DNA of 64,000 nucleotides from Clostridium sp. BNL1100 (lineage in GTDB: Bacteria; Bacillota; Clostridia; Acetivibrionales; DSM-1351), in NCBI RefSeq assembly GCF_000244875.1, contig NC_016791.1, forward strand, positions 2,919,001 through 2,983,000. Reading direction: 5' to 3'. This document shows positions 9,098-17,067 of this stretch, in pieces (the stretch's first letter is position 1; every line of letters begins with the position of its first letter). The translations under genes were made by a program, and so were the position numbers. The notes below the pieces were generated by a model. It saw nothing but the letters and a program-made list of their open reading frames with translations, searched no databases and had not been told where the DNA came from.

Positions 9098-9173
9098 GGC
9101 CCATTGGTCAAGTGGCCTAAGACACCGCCCTCTCACGGCGGTAACAGGGGTTCGAATCCCCTATGGGTCACCA
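9098..9173 (+). tRNA. tRNA-Glu (anticodon CTC)
   Basis: A full cloverleaf can be drawn: 7-bp acceptor stem (GGCCCAT with ATGGGTC, one G-T pair), D arm, anticodon stem CCGCC/GGCGG with loop CTCTCAC giving anticodon CTC, and T stem AGGGG/CCCCT with loop TTCGAAT. The CCA end is encoded. It has its own promoter and a terminator directly after it, so it is a single-gene unit. Confidence 0.95.
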
Positions 9174-9177
9174 AAAA

Positions 9178-9210
9178 GAAGCTTTGCATATTTGCAAGGT
9201 TTCTTTTTTT
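9178..9210 (+). terminator. Intrinsic terminator of tRNA-Glu
   Basis: Hairpin of 11 base pairs (GAAGCTTTGCA with TGCAAGGTTTC) around a 4-base loop, followed by seven T. It starts five bases after the CCA. Confidence 0.85.
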
Positions 9211-9517
9211 GTACTCAAATAAAAAGTCTTGTCATTTCCCTTAAAATATGCTCGCAGTCCTTCGAGCCTCGAAACACTGTCAAGGCCAAGCATTGTTTTT
9301 TCTTCTTCAAAGAACCACCTCCCTTTCGAAAGCTTTTGAGGCAACCCATGTCATTGAGGCGTAAGCTGCGTAAAGGCGGGAGGGAACATGCTTGTCTTAG
9401 CGATAAATTGTCTTACTCAGGAAAAGAATATAAAATAAGAAAAAACATTATATGTGAAAACCAAAGGCAGTTCTTGGCCGTCTAATAGCTGACCGGTCAA
9501 AAATAACAAGAATCACA
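9211..9517. other. Non-coding stretch, richer in GC, possibly a mobile-element remnant
   Basis: No credible gene. The middle part (about 9290-9410) is visibly richer in G and C than the genome around it and holds runs such as AAAGGCGGGAGGG. It leads into the sigma factor gene, which shares this composition. An open frame running from the tRNA gene through this stretch (9048-9485) is rejected. The region may be the left edge of an acquired segment, but no repeat of the tRNA end was found that would mark an attachment site. Confidence 0.35.
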
Positions 9518-9531
9518 AGGGGGATAAAAGA

Positions 9532-10014
9532 GTGACATGTGTCGAATTTTCAACACGCATCGTCGCAATGATGCAAACACTGTATCGCGTCAGTTATGCA
9601 CAATTATCACAAAGCTGTGACCGAGACGAGGCGGTTCAGGAATGTTTGTATAAGGCGTGGAAGAAGCGAAATCAACTCAAAGATGAGCGCTATATGCAGA
9701 CTTGGGTGATCCGTATTCTGATCAACGAATGCCATAATATTCAGAGAAAAAAAGGCCGAGAATTGCCGCTGAATGAAGTGCCTGAACGAGTTGCGCCTGC
9801 GGATGCCAATTATGAGCTGCATGATGCGCTGTTCAGTATAGATGAAACGCTCCGTATGCCCATTATACTGCACTATATTGAAGGTTTTTCAATAGGTGAA
9901 ATTGCTCAAATTTTACGATGTCCCCAAGGCACAGTGAAATCACGCATGCTGCGCGGGCGACAGAAACTAAAAATATTATTATCCGAGGAGGTTCAATTGC
10001 CATGCGAGATATGA
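9532..10014 (+). CDS. ECF-type RNA polymerase sigma factor
   Basis: 160 residues with the two sigma domains of the ECF group: region 2 (residues 8-75, with the DRDEAVQECLYKAWKKR core and WVIRILINECHNIQRKK) and region 4 (residues 100-150, helix-turn-helix FSIGEIAQILRCPQGTVKSRMLRGRQKL). The GTG start has AAGGGGG 8 bases upstream. The end overlaps the next gene, a membrane protein of anti-sigma type, by 13 bases. The codon choice (many GCG, CGC, CCG) differs from the AT-rich neighbours, which suggests acquisition from elsewhere. Confidence 0.88.
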   Translation: MTCVEFSTRIVAMMQTLYRVSYAQLSQSCDRDEAVQECLYKAWKKRNQLKDERYMQTWVIRILINECHNIQRKKGRELPLNEVPERVAPADANYELHDALFSIDETLRMPIILHYIEGFSIGEIAQILRCPQGTVKSRMLRGRQKLKILLSEEVQLPCEI

Positions 10015-11099
10015 AAGAATTAAAGAACGCTTTCGGTCAGGCTGATAACAACTTTGTCAACAATGTACATCATATCCTGACAGGTATCCAATCAAAAAAG
10101 GACGGAAAACCTGTGAAAAAAATATACTTGCGACTGGCAGCTGTTATTACCATTATCTGCATACTGTCTGCCGGGACTGCTTTGGCTTTTACTAATACTT
10201 GGGGAATCCTTGATTTCCTGAGCGGAATAAGAACTAATGTAAAGGTTTTGCCCGAAGCCTCCTCAATTGTACAAAAAGTAGTGCCTCAAGAAGGCAACAA
10301 AACCGATATTGCGGCTTTTACAATACGCGAAGCCGTATATGACGGGCAGAGCGTCTATATCGTCCTCGACGTCAAGCCCTCTTCGCCCGATTACCTGCTG
10401 CTGGGTCCCGATGCCTATCCGTCCGACCAAATCGCAAATATGGGTCCGATATTCAGCGGGGAAACCGGTACGATTGCCGATTACGCCCGTAAAAACCATA
10501 AAGTTATGTTTCAAACATCCGTTATCATCAATGACGCTAACTGCTCCATCTCTTATCTGCTTGAAGAAGACGGAACCCTTGTATATATGCTCGACGGGCG
10601 TTATGAAGGTGATTTCACTGCGCCGGATGTAGAATTTAAATGTGTTGCCGTTCCTTTTGTCATGGAAAACGATAAGTACACGAGAGATATGGACAGCAGA
10701 AAAGATACAACACTCTCAGTCACGCTCAAAAATACCGGGACTAAAGAAACCAAAACCAGCAAAGAACCCGCCGTCTACGGGAAATGCGGAGTTCGGGTGG
10801 ACAAAATCACGCTCAAAAGTTCGGCTATGTCAACCTATGCGGAAGTTGAGTTCACTGTCTTAGACAAAGAAAAATACACCGAAACCGACGGTATATTGTT
10901 TGAATTTCTTGACATATACGGCGAACGCATTCCTAACGGTGCCGCTTCAGGCGGCGGCATTGAGGAAATCGATGACACTCACTATATCGAAAAGATTTCA
11001 CTGCAGGCAATGGAGAAATTGCCAAGTGAGGTCATCCTTCGCGGATATAGCTATTTGGATAAGTACCAATACGAGACGCATACGTTTGAAATGAAATAA
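10002..11099 (+). CDS. DUF4179-type membrane protein, probable anti-sigma partner
   Basis: 365 residues: about 45 cytoplasmic residues, one membrane helix (around residues 46-65, LAAVITIICILSAGTALAF) and a large extracytoplasmic beta-rich region. This layout and the segment TWGILDFLSG match DUF4179 proteins, which are usually encoded after an ECF sigma factor and are thought to restrain it. The start at 10002 is chosen because GAGGAGG lies 10 bases upstream; the frame is open further upstream only within the sigma gene. The overlap suggests translational coupling. Base composition matches the sigma gene, not the surroundings. The signal sensed is unknown. Confidence 0.75.
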   Translation: MRDMKELKNAFGQADNNFVNNVHHILTGIQSKKDGKPVKKIYLRLAAVITIICILSAGTALAFTNTWGILDFLSGIRTNVKVLPEASSIVQKVVPQEGNKTDIAAFTIREAVYDGQSVYIVLDVKPSSPDYLLLGPDAYPSDQIANMGPIFSGETGTIADYARKNHKVMFQTSVIINDANCSISYLLEEDGTLVYMLDGRYEGDFTAPDVEFKCVAVPFVMENDKYTRDMDSRKDTTLSVTLKNTGTKETKTSKEPAVYGKCGVRVDKITLKSSAMSTYAEVEFTVLDKEKYTETDGILFEFLDIYGERIPNGAASGGGIEEIDDTHYIEKISLQAMEKLPSEVILRGYSYLDKYQYETHTFEMK

Positions 11100-11133
11100 C
11101 GGTGTAAGACTAGATAGATATATACTGGACAAA

Positions 11134-11241
11134 ATGAGAGTGACACAGCCAACAGCAAAATCAGGAACGACAGTTAACACCGAAAAAGAAGCATACAGCT
11201 TCTGTAAAGGAGCATACAGCTTCTGTAAAGGAGCATGGTGA
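11134..11241 (+). CDS. Possible 35-residue peptide with a tandem repeat of AYSFCKG
   Basis: A 36-codon open frame contains two perfect copies of the heptad AYSFCKG, then AW and a stop. No good ribosome binding site precedes the ATG, so it may be a non-coding remnant instead, for example the end of a recombinase or other mobile gene read in another context. The in-frame length of the DNA repeat (21 bases) keeps the peptide periodic. Recorded because of the repeat; translation is unproven. Confidence 0.2.
   Translation: MRVTQPTAKSGTTVNTEKEAYSFCKGAYSFCKGAW
11191..11232 (+). repeat. 21-bp perfect tandem repeat, two copies
   Basis: The unit, beginning GCATACAGCTTCTG, occurs twice head to tail without mismatch, and a third copy begins with GCAT before diverging. 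It lies between the DUF4179 gene and the terminator of the GntR gene, at the right end of the compositionally unusual segment. Confidence 0.85.
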
Positions 11242-11287
11242 AAGGTAAAACGTCTGGGCGTATACCTTTGTTTTCTACAGTAACTTA

Positions 11288-11339
11288 AAAGAAATCAGAC
11301 ATCTAACCATTTAATGGTGAATGGATGTCTGATTTCTTT
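11288..11339. terminator. Bidirectional terminator with 16-bp arms
   Basis: Perfect 16-bp inverted repeat (AAAGAAATCAGACATC with GATGTCTGATTTCTTT). Inside its loop is a second short hairpin, ACCAT/ATGGT. A/T runs on both sides let it serve the minus-strand GntR gene, whose stop is 14 bases away, as well as plus-strand transcripts. Confidence 0.8.
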
Positions 11340-11352
11340 GTCGCCCATTTTC

Positions 11353-12024
11353 TTATTTCTGATGTTTTTCATTGAAAATCCTGCTGGCGTTTCTGATATG
11401 CTCTACTGTCAGCTTCTCAGCAGTTTCTCCGTCTTTCCTGATTATTGCCTCAAATATTGCACGGTGTTCATCAAGTGCTTTAGCCGGTCTGCCCGGTGTC
11501 TCAAATGAATTATTTCTGGCATTTTGTATATAGTGATGAAAAGTACTCAGCATATGCATCAAAGGTCTGCTCTTGCAGGCTCTGAAAATAATATCGTGAA
11601 ATTTGGAGTCGTATCTCATCAGATGCTCCGCGTCGTTCTTTATAGTATAGAACTCCTCAAATTCAAGAGCTTCTTTCAGTTCAATAATCTCTTCCTCGGT
11701 AATCTTTTCAGCTGCCCATCTGGCAGCAAGGCCTTCAATCATTGTTCTGATAGTAAATATGTCTTCAACGTCCTGATCAGTAACACCCTTTACTACTGCG
11801 CCTTTGTTTGGTATTGATACTACAAGGCCTTCAAGTTCAAGCTGCCTGATTGCCTCACGTATAGGCGTCCTGCTAACTCCAAGCTCCTCTGAGAGACGCA
11901 ACTCTATCAGACTGTCTCCGGGTTTGTACGCTCCTGTCAGAATCTGCTTGCGAAGCTGATTGAAAACCCTGCCCCTTAATGAATTTACTAAGTTATCACT
12001 TTCATCGTAGTCCAGCTTAGCCAT
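11353..12024 (-). CDS. GntR-family (FadR subfamily, FCD domain) transcriptional regulator
   Basis: 223 residues. An N-terminal winged helix (residues 15-80, with LSEELGVSRTPIREAIRQLELEGLV) is followed by an all-helical FCD ligand domain carrying the metal/ligand residues of the family (for example in YDSKFHDIIF and ALDEHRAIFEAI). Such proteins bind short palindromes and release DNA on binding small carboxylates. It follows aconitase by 29 bases and is the last gene of the citrate synthase-aconitase group, so a citrate-cycle acid is the likely ligand. A matching palindrome overlaps the promoter of the citrate synthase gene. Confidence 0.85.
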   Translation of the reverse strand: MAKLDYDESDNLVNSLRGRVFNQLRKQILTGAYKPGDSLIELRLSEELGVSRTPIREAIRQLELEGLVVSIPNKGAVVKGVTDQDVEDIFTIRTMIEGLAARWAAEKITEEEIIELKEALEFEEFYTIKNDAEHLMRYDSKFHDIIFRACKSRPLMHMLSTFHHYIQNARNNSFETPGRPAKALDEHRAIFEAIIRKDGETAEKLTVEHIRNASRIFNEKHQK

Positions 12025-12053
12025 TTTATTTACTCCCCTTAGGGCATATTTTT

Positions 12054-13982
12054 TTAACCATTGTTTACTTTGGTATAGTTAAGCAATCCGCCTGCAAGAA
12101 TCATCTGCACCTGTCTGTCTGACAAGGTAACCTTTGCGTTAAACTGTATATTCTTTGTAAGATTCTTAACAACTATAGTATCGGCATTTTTAACCTGTTC
12201 TATAGCATTATCTATTGCAAGTTCATCATTCATATCTATTTTATCGTAATCTGCTTCATTTTCAAAAGTCATTGGTATGATTCCAGAGTTTATAAGGTTA
12301 GCCATATGAATTCTTGCAAAGGATTTTGCAATAACTCCCTTAATCCCAAGCTGCAATGGTGCAAGAGCAGCATGTTCTCTGCTTGAACCCTGTCCGTAGT
12401 TTGATCCTCCGATTATGAATCCGCCGCCATTGGCCTTTGCTCTTGCAGGGAATTCAGCATCACAAGGAGTCAGACAGAATTCAGCAAGGTAAGGAACATT
12501 TGATCTGAAAGGAAGCAATTTAGCATTTGAAGGCATTATATGGTCAGTAGTTATATTGTCTCCAACCTTTATCAGAGCTTTACCCTCTACTTTATCTGAG
12601 AGTGCTTTGTTTATTGGGAAAGGCTTGATATTCGGGCCTCTAACAACCTCTACATCGCTTCCTTCCTGAGCAGGTTCTACAACCAAATTATCATTTATAA
12701 CAAACTCTTTAGGCATTTCTATCTTTGGAGCCTCTCCGAGTTCTCTCGGATCGGTTAATACACCTGTAAGTGCACTTGCAGCAGCAACTTCAGGACTTAC
12801 CAGATAAACCTTTGCAGAAGTAGTTCCGCTTCTTCCTTCAAAGTTTCTGTTAAATGTTCTCAGTGATACTGCATCAGAGCAAGGTGCTTGTCCCATACCG
12901 ATACATGGGCCGCATGCTGACTCAAGAATTCTGGCTCCTGCTGCAACCATATCCGCTAAAGCTCCGTTTTGAGCAAGCATAGTCAAAACCTGCTTTGAAC
13001 CCGGTGCAATTACCAGGCTGACATTTGGATTTATAGTCTTGCCCTTTAATATTGCAGCCACCTTCATCATATCCATGTATGAAGAATTTGTACAGCTTCC
13101 TATTGCTACCTGATCAACTTTAATTTTCCCGATAGTTGATATCTTTTCTACATTGTCAGGGCTGTGTGGTTTTGCTGCCATTGGCTCAATAGTTGATAAA
13201 TCGATAACGATATGTTCTTCATATACCGCATCAGTATCCGGCAGAAGTTCAACCCAATCCTGCTCTCTTCCCTGAGCCTTAAGGAATTCCAGTGTTACAT
13301 CGTCACTTGGGAAAATTGAAGTTGTTGCACCAAGTTCTGCACCCATATTTGTAATGGTTGCTCTCTCAGGTACGGTAAGAGTCTTTATACCCTCTCCGGC
13401 GTATTCAACAACCTTTCCAACTCCACCCTTAACAGACATTACCCTCAAAACTTCCAATATAATATCTTTTGCAGTAGACCATGGATTGAGCTGTCCTTTT
13501 AGCTCAACCTTACAGACCTTAGGCATTGTGAGATAGTATGGTCCGCCGCCCATTGCAACGGCAACATCAAGACCGCCGGCTCCTATAGCAAGCATTCCTA
13601 TTCCGCCTCCGGTTGGCGTGTGGCTGTCAGATCCCAGCAGTGTCATTCCGGGTACTCCGAAACGTTCAAGCTGTACCTGATGGCATATGCCATTTCCGGG
13701 CTTTGAAAAGTATATACCGTGCTTTGAAGTAACTGTCTGTATATACTTGTGGTCATCAGCGTTTTCAAAACCTGCCTGTAGAGTGTTGTGATCGATATAT
13801 GCTACTGATTTTTTAGTCTTAACCCTTGGAATTCCAATAGCTTCAAACTGCAAGTAAGCCATTGTTCCGGTAGAATCCTGTGTAAGAGTCTGGTCAATAT
13901 TTATAGAAATTTCATTTCCTGCAACCATATCCCCGCTAACCAAATGGTTCTTGATAATTTTTTGTGCCAAGTTCAAACCCAT
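12054..13982 (-). CDS. acnA: Aconitate hydratase (aconitase)
   Basis: Isomerises citrate to isocitrate with a 4Fe-4S cluster; cytosolic. Cluster cysteines are seen in GSCTNSSYMD and ESACGPCIGMG, and substrate-binding motifs in LGSDSHTPTGGGIGMLA and GSNYGQGSSREHAAL. The length of 642 fits the compact mitochondrial-like aconitases of clostridia rather than the roughly 890-residue AcnA. GGGGG lies 11 bases before the ATG. It lies between Re-citrate synthase and the GntR regulator and leads to 2-oxoglutarate for glutamate synthesis. Confidence 0.92.
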   Translation of the reverse strand: MGLNLAQKIIKNHLVSGDMVAGNEISINIDQTLTQDSTGTMAYLQFEAIGIPRVKTKKSVAYIDHNTLQAGFENADDHKYIQTVTSKHGIYFSKPGNGICHQVQLERFGVPGMTLLGSDSHTPTGGGIGMLAIGAGGLDVAVAMGGGPYYLTMPKVCKVELKGQLNPWSTAKDIILEVLRVMSVKGGVGKVVEYAGEGIKTLTVPERATITNMGAELGATTSIFPSDDVTLEFLKAQGREQDWVELLPDTDAVYEEHIVIDLSTIEPMAAKPHSPDNVEKISTIGKIKVDQVAIGSCTNSSYMDMMKVAAILKGKTINPNVSLVIAPGSKQVLTMLAQNGALADMVAAGARILESACGPCIGMGQAPCSDAVSLRTFNRNFEGRSGTTSAKVYLVSPEVAAASALTGVLTDPRELGEAPKIEMPKEFVINDNLVVEPAQEGSDVEVVRGPNIKPFPINKALSDKVEGKALIKVGDNITTDHIMPSNAKLLPFRSNVPYLAEFCLTPCDAEFPARAKANGGGFIIGGSNYGQGSSREHAALAPLQLGIKGVIAKSFARIHMANLINSGIIPMTFENEADYDKIDMNDELAIDNAIEQVKNADTIVVKNLTKNIQFNAKVTLSDRQVQMILAGGLLNYTKVNNG

Positions 13983-14095
13983 TATGAAAATTACCCCCTA
14001 ATTCATTATATTAATCAATACGATTTACGTTTTTTGTATCCGCTTAATATAATAACATTTTTACGTAAAAAAGCCATACGTTAAATACCATTTTT

Positions 14096-15469
14096 TCAAG
14101 AAGGAATAATATCAGGTGCAATTTCCCTAATACCTTTAAGCATTTCCTTATCGCTGATAGAGGTAATTCTGCCTGCTTGGTACTGGGCATCTACCCATTC
14201 TTTTATTTTTCCAACTCTTTCATCTTTTTTGTCAATTAAATCGTTTCCTCTGAATCTGAAATTATTGTTAATCCATAGTGCAATTCCTGCAAGACCGGAT
14301 GTCTGAGTTATTGCAACACCTATTGGCCTGTTAAGCAGCTTGTCGGTATTGAAAATATTATATATCTCCTCATCCTTCAAAAGTCCGTCCGCATGAATAC
14401 CTGCCTGTGTAACGTTGAAGTGCCTTCCTACGAAAGGTGTTCTCGGTGGAATTTCATAATCAAGCTCTTTTTCATAGTATTCTGCAATCTCAGTAATAAT
14501 TCTGGTATCCATACCATCAGTTGTTCCCCTCAGTGATGCATACTCAAATACCATTGCTTCAAGAGGAGTATTACCTGTCCTCTCTCCAATACCGAGAAGG
14601 GAACAGTTAACTGACGAGCAGCCATATAACCAAGCTGTTGAAGAATTGCTGACAGCCTTGTAAAAATCGTTATGACCGTGCCATTCAAGTAATTCACTTG
14701 GGAAGCCAGCATGATGCCTTAGACCGTAAATTATTCCGGGAACACTCCTTGGCAGAGCAGCACCAGGGTATGAAACACCATATCCCATTGTATCGCAAGC
14801 CCTGATTTTTATAGGCACTCCACTTTCATCCATCAATTTTCTAAGTTCTAATGCAAAAGGAATAACAAATCCATAGAAATCAGCTCTTGTTATATCTTCC
14901 AGATGGCATCTTGGTTTAATACCTACGCTTATAGCTTCCTTTATAACACTCAGATAACTCTCCATAGCCTGTTTTCTGGTCATTTTGAGTTTTCTGAAAA
15001 TATGATAATCGGAGCAGCTTACCAAAAAGCCGGTCTCTTTCATTCCCATGTCTTTAGCAAGTTTGAAATCGCTTTTTGAAGCCCTTATCCAACTGGTTAT
15101 TTCCGGGAAATCATAACCTAATTCCATACATTTGTATACAGCTTCCTTATCCTTGTCGCTGTAGAGAAAAAACTCAGTTTGACGGATTAAACCCTTAGGT
15201 CCTCCCAACTGATGAAGATATTCGTAAAGCTTAACGATCTGTTCTACGGTATAAGGCGCACGTGACTGCTGTCCGTCTCTAAAAGTAGTATCTGTTATCC
15301 AAATCTCATCGGCAGGGTACATAGGTACTCTACGGTGATTAAAGGCACACTTGGGGACATCGTCATAGTTATATATCTCTCTATATAAATTTGGCTCTGA
15401 AATGTCCTGAAGTGAATACTTATACTGAGTTTGTTCCAATGTATTAGATTTTTTGTTGAACTCTATCAT
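14096..15469 (-). CDS. Re-type citrate synthase (isopropylmalate-synthase fold)
   Basis: Condenses acetyl-CoA with oxaloacetate to citrate with Re-face stereochemistry, as shown for the C. kluyveri enzyme. It belongs to the DRE-TIM superfamily: the metal motif is TTFRDGQQSRAPY near residue 60 and the HxH motif is WHGHNDFYKA. Unlike isopropylmalate synthase (about 510 residues) or homocitrate synthase (about 380), it has 457 residues and the long N-terminal lead-in MYPADEIWITD seen in Re-citrate synthases. The tight link with aconitase supports this over homocitrate synthase. AGGAGG lies 8 bases before the ATG. Confidence 0.85.
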   Translation of the reverse strand: MIEFNKKSNTLEQTQYKYSLQDISEPNLYREIYNYDDVPKCAFNHRRVPMYPADEIWITDTTFRDGQQSRAPYTVEQIVKLYEYLHQLGGPKGLIRQTEFFLYSDKDKEAVYKCMELGYDFPEITSWIRASKSDFKLAKDMGMKETGFLVSCSDYHIFRKLKMTRKQAMESYLSVIKEAISVGIKPRCHLEDITRADFYGFVIPFALELRKLMDESGVPIKIRACDTMGYGVSYPGAALPRSVPGIIYGLRHHAGFPSELLEWHGHNDFYKAVSNSSTAWLYGCSSVNCSLLGIGERTGNTPLEAMVFEYASLRGTTDGMDTRIITEIAEYYEKELDYEIPPRTPFVGRHFNVTQAGIHADGLLKDEEIYNIFNTDKLLNRPIGVAITQTSGLAGIALWINNNFRFRGNDLIDKKDERVGKIKEWVDAQYQAGRITSISDKEMLKGIREIAPDIIPS

Positions 15470-15563
15470 TTATCAAACCTCCTGCAAAAAAATATTAATA
15501 AAAATATCAAAATATCATACGATATTGCTTTTATGTATTAATGAATATTTGTATGTGTGTATA

Positions 15564-15592
15564 ATTGTATACAATCATACACTAGATGTCAA
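15564..15592 (-). promoter_or_regulatory. Citrate synthase promoter with palindromic operator on the -10 box
   Basis: TTGACA and TACAAT are 17 bases apart on the minus strand. The perfect 12-bp palindrome ATTGTATACAAT (15564-15575) covers the -10 box. It has the TTGTATACAA core often bound by FadR-type GntR proteins, so repression by the GntR protein of this operon is likely. Confidence 0.7.
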
Positions 15593-15728
15593 CCTGGTAA
15601 TTTTGTTTATTTGTAAAGTATTTCTAATATCAGAAGGAATTTAATTTTCAATTTAGAATTATTGTTGTATAATGAAGTATATATTTAAGACCAAATACAT
15701 ATTTACCTAAATCGGGGGGATTCACGTT

Positions 15729-16979
15729 ATGAAAAAAACTGAGGAAAGAAGTAGCTCCACCAATTTATACGGTATTGGTGCTATAATTAGTATTGTTTTA
15801 TGTATTGTAGGCGGTATTATCAGCGGCAAACCTGTATTTGCTGTATATACCTTCTTCGCATGTCTTGTATCCTGTATAACTTTCATAGTTCTGTCAGGGT
15901 TACAGTACAAAACAACTATCAAAAGATTCTCTAAAGATATTGATGGGTTCAAGTCCGGAGATTTTTCTCGAATGATTGAACCTAAGCAATATGGTATTCT
16001 AGGCTTCGTAGCTTCTGTAGTTAACATCGTAATCAGTGATATACGCTCATTGATAGAAAGTTTCTTTAATCTCTCCTTATCTATAACACAAGCATCCAGA
16101 AAAGTAACTTCTACTGCCGAAAATGCATCAAACGCTATTGAAGAAATCTCAAAAACTATTGATGAAATAGCAAAAGGTGCATCCGCACAGGCTGCAGAAG
16201 CTCAAATGGGTGTTCAGGTTGTTGATAAGCTTTCTGATCAGATCAATTTTGTATATGAAAGCTACAGTGGAATCACAAATGAAACCAATAAAATTATTGA
16301 TTTGAATACTGTAGGTTTGAAAGCAGTTACTACTCTGAGAGACAAGTCAAAAGAAACATATGAAACTTCCGAAAAAATATTTGCCGTTGTTGAAAAGCTT
16401 ACAAATACAACAAAGGATATCGGCCTTTTCGTTGAATCAATTGAAAACATAGCCGAGCAAACCAATCTCCTTGCTCTAAACGCTGCCATCGAAGCTGCAA
16501 GAGCCGGTGAAGCAGGAAAAGGTTTTGCCGTAGTTGCCGATGAAGTACGTAAGCTTGCTGATCAGAGCAGAAAGTCAACAGAAGAGATAAACAATATGAT
16601 GGAAAGTATACAGGAAGAATCCGCATTGGCTATATCTTCAATGGAAATAATGAAAAAGGTATCTCAGGAACAAAATATTGCTGTTGATAAGACAAACAGC
16701 TCTTTCAGTGATATTGCAAATGCGATTGATTTTATAGTTTCAAAAATCAATGATGTAAACGAAGCAGTTATTAAAATGCAAACGGACAAGAGCGAAGTAA
16801 TCAGTGCAATAGAAAATATATCATCTGTGTCTCAGCAGACAGCAGCGTCAAGCGAGGAAGTTGCTGCTACTACCGAAAATCAGCTTAAGATTATTGATGA
16901 TATGAAGATTGCATCAGAAAGCTTGAATCAGTTGGTTAAGCAGTTGGATAACAAGCTAAAGAAATATAAATTGAGATAA
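15729..16979 (+). CDS. Methyl-accepting chemotaxis protein without extracellular sensor domain
   Basis: 416 residues. Two closely spaced membrane helices (about residues 14-34 and 36-57) leave almost no extracellular part. A short linker leads into a long coiled-coil signalling domain, with the conserved hairpin tip [41 protein letters not shown] (in two stretches, around residues 240-280). It would relay an intracellular or membrane signal to CheA/CheW. A GGGGGG ribosome site precedes the ATG. It is a single-gene unit closed by a strong terminator. Confidence 0.9.
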   Translation: MKKTEERSSSTNLYGIGAIISIVLCIVGGIISGKPVFAVYTFFACLVSCITFIVLSGLQYKTTIKRFSKDIDGFKSGDFSRMIEPKQYGILGFVASVVNIVISDIRSLIESFFNLSLSITQASRKVTSTAENASNAIEEISKTIDEIAKGASAQAAEAQMGVQVVDKLSDQINFVYESYSGITNETNKIIDLNTVGLKAVTTLRDKSKETYETSEKIFAVVEKLTNTTKDIGLFVESIENIAEQTNLLALNAAIEAARAGEAGKGFAVVADEVRKLADQSRKSTEEINNMMESIQEESALAISSMEIMKKVSQEQNIAVDKTNSSFSDIANAIDFIVSKINDVNEAVIKMQTDKSEVISAIENISSVSQQTAASSEEVAATTENQLKIIDDMKIASESLNQLVKQLDNKLKKYKLR

Positions 16980-16995
16980 TATTTAAAACAAGTTC

Positions 16996-17043
16996 AAAAA
17001 GGGAGATTAAAAAGCTGAATGCTTTTTAATCTCCCTTTTTTGT
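16996..17043. terminator. Bidirectional terminator between the chemoreceptor and purD
   Basis: Perfect inverted repeat of about 20 bases per arm (core GGGAGATTAAAAAGC with GCTTTTTAATCTCCC) around TGAAT, with T runs on both strands. It ends the plus-strand chemoreceptor gene and the minus-strand pur operon. Confidence 0.9.
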
Positions 17044-17067
17044 ATATAATAAGTTGTATCTCAAAGA

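Noticed and set aside
9048..9485. 145-codon open frame on the plus strand starting before and running through the tRNA gene
   Set aside because: It covers the tRNA promoter, the tRNA and its terminator, and its translation has no protein-like composition.
9098..11352. tRNA-Glu as integration site of an element with duplicated attachment sequence
   Set aside because: No copy of the tRNA 3' end was found between the tRNA and the GntR gene, and no integrase is present.
14096..15469. Homocitrate or isopropylmalate synthase as product of the gene next to aconitase
   Set aside because: Length, N-terminal extension and linkage to aconitase fit Re-citrate synthase; homocitrate for nitrogenase is provided by the NifV pair.
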